Assembly (NCBI GenBank): GCA_947458345.1
Contig: CANHBU010000153.1
Span: 1 to 5,564 of the forward strand
DNA length: 5,564 nucleotides
Source of the DNA: Comamonadaceae bacterium
Lineage (GTDB): Bacteria; Pseudomonadota; Gammaproteobacteria; Burkholderiales; Burkholderiaceae_C
Direction: 5' to 3'
The position numbers were made by a program, and so were the translations under genes. Within the stretch, counting starts at the first letter, position 1, and each line of letters opens with the position of its first letter. Of this stretch, positions 1 through 5,564 are shown in pieces. Under the pieces are notes generated by a model. The model saw only the letters and a program-made list of their open reading frames with translations, was not told the origin of the DNA and searched no databases.

Positions 1-1074
1 CGCATGCTGGGCGTGATCTCGCACATCGAGGTTTATGGCGCCGGTGGCGGCGCGATCGCCGATTTGCCCGCCACGCTGGCCCAGTTGCGCCGTCACCCTG
101 AGGTTCTTGGGGCGGCGCCTTTTGTCGCCTCGCAGGCCTTGCTTGGGCGCGGCGAGGACATGAAGGGCGCTCTGGTCAGGGGGATCGACCCGGCACTCGA
201 GGGCCAGGTCAGCGATGTGGCGGCGCAGCAGCAGGCCTTGCTCCAGCAACTGCGGCCCGGCCAATTTGGCATCGTGCTGGGCGCCGAGCTCGGCCGCTCC
301 ATGGGCGTGCGCGCCGGCGATGCCGTGGCCCTGATCGTGCCGGGCGGGCAGGTGACGCCGGCAGGCGTGGTGCCGCGGCTCAAGCAAATGACCGTGGTCG
401 GTTTTTTTGACTCCGGGCATTTTGAATACGACGCCACCCTGGCGCTGATCCATCAGGACGATGCGCTGCGTCTGTTCAGGCTCGAGGGCCCCAGCGGCGT
501 TCGGGTCAAGCTGCGCGATCTGCACCAGGCCCGCGAAGTGGCCGGCCAATTGATGGTCAGCTTGCCGCAAGATCTGCTGGTGCGCGACTGGACTCGGCAG
601 AACCGCACCTGGTTTGCGGCGGTGCAGGTGGAAAAGCGCATGATGTTCATCATCTTGACCCTGATCGTGGCGGTGGCGGCCTTCAACCTGGTCAGCACCC
701 TTGTGATGACGGTCACCGACAAGCGCGCCGATATTGCCATCTTGCGCACGCTCGGTGCCAGCGCGCGCAGCATCATGGCCATCTTTATGGTGCAAGGGGC
801 CATGGTGGGTCTGGTGGGCACCGGGGGCGGCCTTTTGCTCGGGCTTTTGGTGGCCGGCAATATCGATGTGATCGTGCCGGCGCTCGAGCAGCTGCTGGGC
901 GCGAGCTTTTTGCCGCGCGACATCTACCTGATCAGCCGCATGCCCAGCGATCCGCAAGCCGGCGATATCGTGCCGGTGGCGCTGATTTCCTTGGTGCTGG
1001 CTTTCCTGGCGACGCTCTACCCGAGCTGGCGCGCCAGCCGGGTCAAGCCGGCGCAGGCCTTGCGATATGAATAA
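1..1074 (+). CDS. lolC: Lipoprotein-releasing ABC transporter permease (LolC/LolE/LolF type), 5' partial
   Basis: Inner-membrane permease of the Lol system, which extracts outer-membrane lipoproteins from the inner membrane and hands them to LolA. The reading frame is open to the left edge: codon 1 (Arg) runs into [12 protein letters not shown], which matches the interior of LolC-type proteins, so the first Met at base 4 is not the start. The window holds 357 residues; family members have about 400-417, so the N-terminal membrane helix and some periplasmic sequence lie outside. Numbering from the edge, residues 1-210 are the periplasmic domain, including [11 protein letters not shown] near 134-144. 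Hydrophobic helices lie at about 213-237, 257-287 and 322-341. [14 protein letters not shown] (241-254) is the conserved cytoplasmic coupling segment expected to dock on LolD, and the end, [17 protein letters not shown], is typical of FtsX/LolC permeases. It overlaps lolD by 8 bp. Only one permease gene is visible, so it may be the homodimeric LolF type rather than true LolC; the symbol is provisional. Confidence 0.9.
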   Translation, partial: RMLGVISHIEVYGAGGGAIADLPATLAQLRRHPEVLGAAPFVASQALLGRGEDMKGALVRGIDPALEGQVSDVAAQQQALLQQLRPGQFGIVLGAELGRSMGVRAGDAVALIVPGGQVTPAGVVPRLKQMTVVGFFDSGHFEYDATLALIHQDDALRLFRLEGPSGVRVKLRDLHQAREVAGQLMVSLPQDLLVRDWTRQNRTWFAAVQVEKRMMFIILTLIVAVAAFNLVSTLVMTVTDKRADIAILRTLGASARSIMAIFMVQGAMVGLVGTGGGLLLGLLVAGNIDVIVPALEQLLGASFLPRDIYLISRMPSDPQAGDIVPVALISLVLAFLATLYPSWRASRVKPAQALRYE

Positions 1075-1777
1075 GCCCGCAGCAGTGCAGCCAAGCGCGC
1101 CGCCCTGGGTTCTGCAGGCGCGCGGTCTGACCAAGCGCTTTGTCGAAGGCCCGCTGGACGTGCAGGTTCTGCAGGGCGTGGACTTGCAAGTGGCGCCGGC
1201 CCAGACGGTGGCCATTGTGGGCGCTTCGGGATCGGGCAAAAGCACGCTGCTGCACCTGCTCGGCGGACTCGATGCGCCCAGCAGCGGGCAGGTGCAGCTC
1301 ATGGGGCAGGAGCTCGCTGCTCTTTCGGCTGCCCAGCAGGATCGGCTGCGCAACCGGCATCTGGGTTTTGTCTACCAGTTCCATCACCTGCTGCCCGAGC
1401 TGAGCGCCGTCGAGAACGTGGCCATGCCCTTGCTCATACGCCGCCAGATGCGAGCGCAGGCGCTGGCCAGCGCCGCCGATACCCTGGCCGCGGTCGGACT
1501 GGCCCAGCGCCTTGAGCACCGCCCCGCCGAGCTTTCGGGCGGCGAGCGCCAGCGTGTGGCGATCGCGCGCGCGCTGGTCACCCGGCCCGCTTGCGTGCTG
1601 GCCGATGAGCCCACCGGCAACCTCGATCGCGTCACGGCCGAGCGGGTCTTTGAGCTCATGCTCGGGCTGGCCCGCGAGCAGGGCACGGCCTTTGTCCTCG
1701 TGACCCACGACCCCATGCTGGCGGCGCGTTGCGACCGTCAGCTCAATTTGATCGAAGGGCGGCTGGCGGCGGCTTGA
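1067..1777 (+). CDS. lolD: Lipoprotein-releasing ABC transporter ATPase LolD
   Basis: Cytoplasmic ATPase that powers lipoprotein release by the Lol permease encoded just upstream. The 236-residue length is normal for LolD. All ABC motifs are intact: Walker [10 protein letters not shown] (52-60), Q-loop Gln104 in [11 protein letters not shown], signature LSGGE (156-160) followed by [10 protein letters not shown], Walker B CVLADE (176-181), D-loop NLD (185-187) and switch His214 in [16 protein letters not shown] followed by ENVAMPLL is characteristic of LolD within the MacB/LolD/FtsE group. The start ATG at 1067 lies inside the permease gene, whose TAA is at 1072-1074. No strong Shine-Dalgarno sequence precedes it, so translation is probably coupled to the permease. 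The gene ends at TGA 1775-1777, close to the stop of the convergent VWA gene. A MacB-like exporter ATPase is the main alternative, but the partner permease argues for LolD. Confidence 0.94.
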   Translation: MNKPAAVQPSAPPWVLQARGLTKRFVEGPLDVQVLQGVDLQVAPAQTVAIVGASGSGKSTLLHLLGGLDAPSSGQVQLMGQELAALSAAQQDRLRNRHLGFVYQFHHLLPELSAVENVAMPLLIRRQMRAQALASAADTLAAVGLAQRLEHRPAELSGGERQRVAIARALVTRPACVLADEPTGNLDRVTAERVFELMLGLAREQGTAFVLVTHDPMLAARCDRQLNLIEGRLAAA

Positions 1778-1806
1778 TGCAGGTCCAAGGCGCGGCTGGC
1801 GCCGGC
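1778..1806. terminator. Short convergent gap with a weak GC hairpin; possible bidirectional terminator
   Basis: These 29 bp separate the stop codons of two converging genes. They contain an inverted repeat, GGCGC (1789-1793) and GCGCC (1799-1803), with a 5-nt loop GGCTG. The stem is only 5 bp and neither strand has a T run after it, so it is not a convincing intrinsic terminator. The position is where termination would be useful for both operons, and Rho-dependent termination or read-through into antisense is equally possible. Confidence 0.22.
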
Positions 1807-2847
1807 CTATAGCAAGCGGTTGAACCACAGCACGGACAAGCCGGCCGACAGCAGGGCCAGGGCCGCGCCCAGCAGGGCCATCAGGCCGGAGATTTCGGTT
1901 TCCTTTTTCTGCAGCGTCAGCTTCGAGCTCAGCGCGGTGTAGACCTTGTTGAGGTCTTGCGCGGTGCCGGCGTAAAAGTACTCGGCCTGGGTCTTGGCGG
2001 CAATCGCCTTGAGCGTCTCTTCATCGAGCCGCACCCGCATCGACCAGCCCTCAAAGCCGATGGTCTCGCCCGTGACCGTGCCCACGCCCACCGTGTAGAC
2101 CTTCACGCCGTAGTCGGCGGCCAGCTTGGCTGCCTCCAGTGGCTCGACCCCGGTGGTGCGCTGCCCGTCGGTGAGCAAGATGACCGCTGCCGCGCCGTTG
2201 GAGCCCGGGGCCACCGGCTCGTAGACCTTCTTGCCGGGCTTGGCCTTGTCATCGAGACTGCTGCCCTGGGGCCGGCTGCCGTATTGCATCTTGGCCAGAT
2301 CGATGTCGGCGTCGGGGAAAAGCTCGGCCAGGGACATGACGATCCCGTTGCCGATGGCAGTGCCGCGCTGCATTTGAAATTTGTCGATCGCCGCGACCAG
2401 GTCCTCGCGGCTGAGCGTGGCCGGCTGGACCACCGAGGCGGTGCCGGCAAAGGCCACGATGCCCACCTTGACGTGGCGCGGCAGTTCCGCCAAAAAGGCC
2501 TTGGCCGCGTTTTGTGCGGCCACCAGACGGTTGGGCTCGACATCGGTGGCGCGCATGCTGCCCGAGACATCCATGGCCAGCATGATGGTCTCTTGCTGCG
2601 AAGGCAAGCGGATCGTGGCAAAGGGCCGCGCCGAGGCCAGCAGCAAAGCGGTCAGCGCAAGCAGGAACAGCGCCGGTGGAAGGTGTCTGCGCCAAAGCGA
2701 ACGGCCAGCCAAGGCCTGGCTCACCATGGCCAGGCTGGCATAGCGAATGGCCATCTGCTTCTTGCGCTTCATCAGCCACAGGTACACAAGCACCAGTGCT
2801 GGCAAGATCAGCAGCAACCACAGCAACTCAGGCCATAAGAAGGTCAT
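1807..2847 (-). CDS. BatA-like membrane-anchored VWA domain protein
   Basis: Inner-membrane protein with a von Willebrand factor A domain, the usual partner of MoxR ATPases; its biochemical role is poorly defined. It has 346 residues. The N-terminus resembles the BatA domain: hydrophobic helix 7-26, a basic stretch with KRKK (27-30) and RSLWRRH, then a second helix 57-73. The VWA domain covers about 86-310 and has an intact metal-binding (MIDAS) set: DVSGS (93-97), Thr163 in RGTAIGNG, and Asp227 in LLTDG. A third helix lies at about 320-341. The basic residues between helices 1 and 2 suggest that this loop is cytoplasmic and the VWA domain periplasmic. A polar insert rich in Gly, Pro and Lys (about 182-217) precedes the last MIDAS strand. 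The ATG at 2847 was chosen because GGAG lies 7 nt upstream and the membrane helix begins at once; the frame stays open upstream only to a TTG at 2955, inside the DUF58 gene. No batB-type gene follows; this gene ends the operon. Confidence 0.9.
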   Translation of the reverse strand: MTFLWPELLWLLLILPALVLVYLWLMKRKKQMAIRYASLAMVSQALAGRSLWRRHLPPALFLLALTALLLASARPFATIRLPSQQETIMLAMDVSGSMRATDVEPNRLVAAQNAAKAFLAELPRHVKVGIVAFAGTASVVQPATLSREDLVAAIDKFQMQRGTAIGNGIVMSLAELFPDADIDLAKMQYGSRPQGSSLDDKAKPGKKVYEPVAPGSNGAAAVILLTDGQRTTGVEPLEAAKLAADYGVKVYTVGVGTVTGETIGFEGWSMRVRLDEETLKAIAAKTQAEYFYAGTAQDLNKVYTALSSKLTLQKKETEISGLMALLGAALALLSAGLSVLWFNRLL

Positions 2848-2854
2848 CGTTTGG

Positions 2855-2858
2855 CTCC
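2855..2858 (-). promoter_or_regulatory. Ribosome binding site of the VWA gene
   Basis: On the - strand this reads GGAG, 7 nt before the ATG at 2847. It decides the start in favour of the 346-residue protein over the longer frame that begins with TTG at 2955. Confidence 0.7.
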
Positions 2859-2872
2859 GCTTGGCGCTCGTT

Positions 2873-2894
2873 GGGTGGGGTGGGGTGGTTTGGG
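2873..2894 (+). other. G-run array fitting a G-quadruplex pattern
   Basis: In the 56-bp gap between the DUF58 and VWA genes, the + strand has four G runs of 3, 4, 4 and 3 bases, with loops of 1, 1 and 6 bases (the last TGGTTT). This fits the usual G3+/loop 1-7 pattern for an intramolecular G-quadruplex. The G-rich strand is the template strand for the - strand operon, so the mRNA carries the C-rich version and any quadruplex would form in DNA. The sequence pattern is plain; folding and function are inference. Confidence 0.5.
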
Positions 2895-2903
2895 CGTCCG
2901 CCC
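2892..2903. repeat. Small inverted repeat directly after the DUF58 stop codon
   Basis: GGGCG and CGCCC are separated by 2 bp, realistically a 4-bp stem with a 4-nt loop. It abuts the TGA of the DUF58 gene and shares its first three G bases with the G-run array. In the - strand mRNA it could form a small intercistronic hairpin, but there is no U run, so a terminator is unlikely. Confidence 0.3.
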
Positions 2904-3872
2904 TCAGGCCGCTGCGGGCAGCGCGGCCCGCACGCGGCGCTGGCGCAGCTGGCAAAAGCGCACCAGCGCATCGAGCAGATCGTCGTCCGTGCGCAATTCG
3001 AGCGCATCGACGGCGCTGGCCGACAGCGCTTGGCGCAGCGCTTGTTCCCGCTGCTCGGCCAGTTCGGCAAAGCGCATCCGAAAGCGGCGATCGTGGGTGT
3101 CGACCATCAAGACCTCGCCGGTTTCGGCATCGCGCATGGGCACCATGCCCAGATCGGGCAACTCCATCTCGAGCGGGTCGAACAGCCGCACCGCCACTAC
3201 GTCATGGCGGCGCGCCAGCAGCCCCAGGCTGGCCTCCCAGCCCGGCTCGCTGATGAAGTCCGACACCACAAAGACGGTCGAGCGGCGCTTGATGTGATGG
3301 GCGCCCGCCTGCAGCAGGTGCTGCAGTTGCGTAGGGTGTACCGCGGGCGTGGCTTCGGGTCGGTTTTGCAGGCGGTGCAGCAGTTGCAGCACCTGCAAGC
3401 GGCCGCCGCGCGGCGGCAGCACCGCCTCGACGGCCGAGCCATACAGCAAGGCCCCCACCCGGTTGCCCTCGCGCGTGAGCAGGCGCGCCACGGCCGTGAC
3501 GAAATCGCGGCTGAGATGGTTTTTGCGGCGCGGGCCCGAGCCAAAGTCCACCGAGCCGCTGAGGTCCAGCAAGAACCAGGCGGTCATCTCGCGGTCTTCG
3601 GTGTAGATGCGTACATGCGGCTGATCGAGCCGGGCGGTCAGGTTCCAGTCGATGTGGCGCACATCGTCCTGGGCCTGGTACTCGCGCAGATCGGCCAAGT
3701 CCAGTCCCTGGCCGCGCATCAAGGTGCGGTGGTGGCCTTGCAGCAGCCCATCGAGGCGGCGCAGCACCGTCCATTCGAGCCTTTGCAAAACGGCCTGGGC
3801 GTCCAAGCGCTCACCCGCATCGGCCGGCGGCTGTGGCTCGCTGGCGAACCAGTTACGCAGCCAGTTTTTCAT
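2904..3872 (-). CDS. DUF58 domain-containing protein
   Basis: DUF58 proteins are VWA-related and are encoded next to MoxR ATPases; their exact role is unknown and an adaptor or substrate relation to MoxR is presumed. The 322-residue protein has no membrane helix in its sequence, so it is probably cytosolic, unlike DUF58 members with two N-terminal helices. The diagnostic DUF58 block is LADLREYQAQDDVRHIDWNLTAR (59-81), split here as DLREYQAQDDVRHIDW (61-76) and NLTAR (77-81), followed by a VWA-like core with DLSGS (103-107) and SDF (204-206), which could bind a metal ion in MIDAS fashion. The ATG at 3872 was chosen: it lies 20 bp inside the end of the moxR-type gene, giving ATGAAAAACTGG. An in-frame TTG at 3899 would add nine residues but is a poorer start. 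No strong Shine-Dalgarno sequence is visible before either, so translational coupling to the upstream gene is likely. The stop is TGA at 2904-2906. Confidence 0.9.
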   Translation of the reverse strand: MKNWLRNWFASEPQPPADAGERLDAQAVLQRLEWTVLRRLDGLLQGHHRTLMRGQGLDLADLREYQAQDDVRHIDWNLTARLDQPHVRIYTEDREMTAWFLLDLSGSVDFGSGPRRKNHLSRDFVTAVARLLTREGNRVGALLYGSAVEAVLPPRGGRLQVLQLLHRLQNRPEATPAVHPTQLQHLLQAGAHHIKRRSTVFVVSDFISEPGWEASLGLLARRHDVVAVRLFDPLEMELPDLGMVPMRDAETGEVLMVDTHDRRFRMRFAELAEQREQALRQALSASAVDALELRTDDDLLDALVRFCQLRQRRVRAALPAAA

Positions 3873-4860
3873 GGTCGAGCGGTTTGGCCGGCGCGGCAAT
3901 CTTGGCCATGATGCGCGCGATCACCGCGTCGCTGCTCATGCCCTCCGACAGGGCCTCGTAGGACAGCACCAGGCGGTGGCGCAGCACATCGGGCACCAGA
4001 TCGACCATGTCTTCGGGCAAGACATAGCCGCGCCCGCGCAGCAAGGCCAGGGCGCGCGCGCCCTCGGTCAGGGCGATGGTGGCGCGCGGGCTGGCGCCGT
4101 AGGTGATCAGGCGCTTGAGGTCGGCCAGGTCATGGCGCTCGGGGTGGCGGGTGGCCGACACCAGCCTGACCGCGTAGTGCAGCAAGCTGGGGTCCACATA
4201 GACTTGCCGGCACTGCGCCTGCAGCGCGGCCAACTGCTCGATGCTGGCCACTGCCGTGACATCGATGCGCGGGCCAATCACCCGCTCGACGATGACGTAC
4301 TCTTCCTCGTCGCTGGGGTAGTCGACCAGCACCTTCATCATGAAGCGATCGACCTGCGCCTCGGGCAGCGGGTAGGTGCCCTCGGTCTCGATCGGGTTTT
4401 GTGTGGCCATCACCAAAAAAGGCCGGGGCACGGGATGGGTCTGCCCGGCAATCGTGACCTGGCGCTCCTGCATGACCTCGAGCAGCGCGCTTTGCACCTT
4501 GGCCGGAGCGCGGTTGATCTCGTCGGCCAGCAGGAGGTTGGCAAAGACCGGCCCCAGCGCGGTGCTGAAGTCCCCGGTTTTCTGGTTGTAAATGCGGGTG
4601 CCCACCAGATCGGCCGGCACCAGGTCGGGGGTGAACTGGATGCGCTTGAACTGGCCGCGCAGGGTCTCGGCCAAGGTCTTGACAGTCAGCGTCTTGGCCA
4701 GCCCGGGCACCCCCTCGACCAGCAGGTGGCCTTGGGCCAGCATGGCGATCATCACCCGTTCGAGGAACCGGTCCTGTCCGACCACCACGCGCTTGACTTC
4801 GTAGAGGATCTTCTCCATCAGTTGGGCGGTTTGTGCAGGTTCTGGCGTCGAGGGGTTCAT
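3853..4860 (-). CDS. MoxR-family AAA+ ATPase
   Basis: Cytosolic AAA+ ATPase of the MoxR family, thought to act as a chaperone or remodelling factor for protein complexes, often working with VWA proteins. The 335-residue length is typical. Motifs in order: Walker A GVPGLAKT (50-57) in the MoxR form, the ITPDLVPADLVGT-like segment FTPDLVPADLVGT (76-88), Walker B LLLADE (109-114) followed by INRAPAKVQSALLEVMQE, sensor 1 Asn155 in MATQNPIETEGTYPLPEAQ, DRF (171-173) and the sensor 2 region ASPRAT (256-261). All look intact, so the enzyme should bind and hydrolyse ATP. The ATG at 4860 has GGAG 5 nt upstream. The gene lies 29 bp after the S1C protease gene and overlaps the DUF58 gene by 20 bp, so the ATPase and DUF58 protein are almost certainly made together. 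The genuine methanol-dehydrogenase MoxR is a distant relative with other neighbours, so no symbol is given. Confidence 0.95.
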   Translation of the reverse strand: MNPSTPEPAQTAQLMEKILYEVKRVVVGQDRFLERVMIAMLAQGHLLVEGVPGLAKTLTVKTLAETLRGQFKRIQFTPDLVPADLVGTRIYNQKTGDFSTALGPVFANLLLADEINRAPAKVQSALLEVMQERQVTIAGQTHPVPRPFLVMATQNPIETEGTYPLPEAQVDRFMMKVLVDYPSDEEEYVIVERVIGPRIDVTAVASIEQLAALQAQCRQVYVDPSLLHYAVRLVSATRHPERHDLADLKRLITYGASPRATIALTEGARALALLRGRGYVLPEDMVDLVPDVLRHRLVLSYEALSEGMSSDAVIARIMAKIAAPAKPLDHEKLAA

Positions 4861-4865
4861 GCGCG

Positions 4866-4869
4866 CTCC
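4866..4869 (-). promoter_or_regulatory. Ribosome binding site of the MoxR-family gene
   Basis: GGAG on the - strand, 5 nt before the ATG at 4860. It lies in the 29-bp gap after the protease stop codon and supports independent ribosome loading on the ATPase gene. Confidence 0.65.
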
Positions 4870-4889
4870 AAAAAAGGGCTCAACACAAT

Positions 4890-5564
4890 TTAAAAGGGCG
4901 ACAGGCCAACGGCCGAGGCGGCGTTTTCGATGGGCACCGCAAAGCCGATGCCGATGAAGGTGCGCTGCTGCGAGGGGTTGTAGATGGCGGTCACGATGCC
5001 CACCACCTGCCCGTCCATGGTCACCAGCGGGCCACCGGAGTTGCCCGGGTTGGCGGCCGCATCGAACTGGATCAGGTTGCGCATTTCGTGCTGGCCCTCG
5101 GGCGAGCGGAAGGCGCGCTGCAGGCCCGAGACGACACCGGCTGAGGCCGACGGTCCGATGCCAAACGGAAAACCGACGGCCAGCACCTCGTCGCCGGGGG
5201 CCAGGTCGGCAGTCGAGCGCAGGGTCGCAGCGCTCAGGTCGTCGGGGATCTTGTGCGCCTGCAGCACCGCCAGATCGTTTTCGGCTTGCACGCCCGTGAC
5301 GCTGGCCGTGGTCTGCAGTCCGTCGGCAAACTCGATGCGGATGACGGCGGCGCCCTGCACCACATGCAAATTGGTCAGGATGATGCCTTTGTCAACGATG
5401 ACCACGCCGGTGCCCACGCTGCGCTGGACCAGCTCGCCACTTTTTTTGTCGGTGTCAAAGCCGGTGACACGCACCACCGACGGCGCGATCGCGTCGTAAG
5501 CCTTGGCCGCCTTAGAGGGCAGTTGCACCGTCTCAAGCGTCTTGAGCACCGCCCCGTCGATGTC
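4890..5564 (-). CDS. Trypsin-like S1C (HtrA/Deg-type) serine protease, PDZ-less, 5' partial
   Basis: Serine endopeptidase of the HtrA/Deg type (family S1C), which usually degrades or processes misfolded proteins in the periplasm. The frame is open to the right edge: the residues before the GTG at 5549 read DIDGA and continue the protein, so the true start and any signal peptide or anchor lie outside. Of the 224 visible residues, numbered from the edge, the triad is complete: His67 in ILTNLHVV, Asp97 in AENDLAVL, Ser176 in NPGNSGGPL. GVVSGLQRAF (143-152) and GIGFAVPIE (205-213) are typical S1C strands. The protein stops about eleven residues after GFAVPIE, just where HtrA/DegP proteins continue into a PDZ domain, so it has none. 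The TAA is at 4890-4892, 29 bp before the MoxR-family gene on the same strand, so the two are probably cotranscribed. A PDZ-less trypsin-like peptidase is an established variant; substrate unknown. Confidence 0.9.
   Translation of the reverse strand, partial: DIDGAVLKTLETVQLPSKAAKAYDAIAPSVVRVTGFDTDKKSGELVQRSVGTGVVIVDKGIILTNLHVVQGAAVIRIEFADGLQTTASVTGVQAENDLAVLQAHKIPDDLSAATLRSTADLAPGDEVLAVGFPFGIGPSASAGVVSGLQRAFRSPEGQHEMRNLIQFDAAANPGNSGGPLVTMDGQVVGIVTAIYNPSQQRTFIGIGFAVPIENAASAVGLSPF

Noticed and set aside
402..408. Run of seven T bases in the permease gene as a possible slippage or phase-variation site
   Set aside because: The frame is intact through GFFD, the run is short, and the conserved Phe-Phe codons explain it.
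1511..1526. CTTGAGCACCGCCCCG occurs here and again at 5541-5556
   Set aside because: Both copies lie inside coding regions of unrelated genes in opposite transcription directions and in different codon contexts; the match does not extend much further. Most likely chance in GC-rich coding DNA.
1043..1828. Open frame of 261 codons on the - strand opposite lolD
   Set aside because: It is a shadow of the intact lolD gene and overlaps the end of the VWA gene; no recognisable domain.
1957..2838. Open frame of 293 codons on the + strand opposite the VWA gene
   Set aside because: The composition is rich in Gly, Arg, His and Gln with no motif, and it is fully explained by the codons of the VWA gene.
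2676..3911. Long open frame of 411 codons on the + strand, antisense to the DUF58 and VWA genes
   Set aside because: High GC content leaves the opposite frames free of stops. The translation is rich in Gln, Arg, His and Ala without any recognisable motif, while the - strand has clear DUF58 and VWA domains.
3652..4893. Long open frame of 413 codons on the + strand, antisense to the MoxR-family gene
   Set aside because: It mirrors the MoxR codons and has the low-complexity Gly/Gln/His/Leu composition of an antisense shadow; no domain is visible.
5441..5447. Run of seven A bases on the - strand in the protease gene as a possible programmed frameshift site
   Set aside because: It encodes Lys-Lys in an intact frame, there is no clear downstream stimulatory structure, and the protease domain continues normally in the same frame.

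Overview
The window is GC-rich and almost fully coding. It carries six protein genes in two blocks that converge near 1778-1806. Base composition, the single lipoprotein-release permease gene followed directly by lolD, and the general look of the proteins suggest a betaproteobacterium, most likely Burkholderiales. This taxonomic call is inference from family resemblance, not from a marker gene.

Left block, + strand (1-1777): the 3' part of a LolC/LolE/LolF-type lipoprotein-releasing permease, cut by the left edge, overlaps by 8 bp the start of a complete lolD ATPase gene. Together they encode the inner-membrane ABC machine that extracts mature lipoproteins and passes them to the periplasmic carrier LolA.

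Right block, - strand (1807-5564, transcribed right to left): a trypsin-like S1C serine protease (5' end cut by the right edge, catalytic triad intact, no PDZ domain) comes first. After 29 bp comes a MoxR-family AAA+ ATPase. It overlaps by 20 bp a DUF58 protein, which is followed after 56 bp by a membrane-anchored VWA protein of BatA type. MoxR-DUF58-VWA is a known, widespread but poorly understood module in which the ATPase is thought to act as a chaperone or remodeller together with metal-binding VWA-like proteins. Positive-inside reasoning puts the BatA-like VWA domain in the periplasm. The protease may also be exported, so the operon could link a cytosolic ATPase and DUF58 adaptor to periplasmic protein quality control. 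That link is inference.

There is no RNA gene, mobile element, CRISPR array or long non-coding stretch. The largest gap between genes is 56 bp. It holds a G-run array on the + strand that fits a G-quadruplex pattern and a small inverted repeat. I found no clearly undescribed system. The points most worth checking are the protease-MoxR linkage, the missing PDZ domain and the G-run array.
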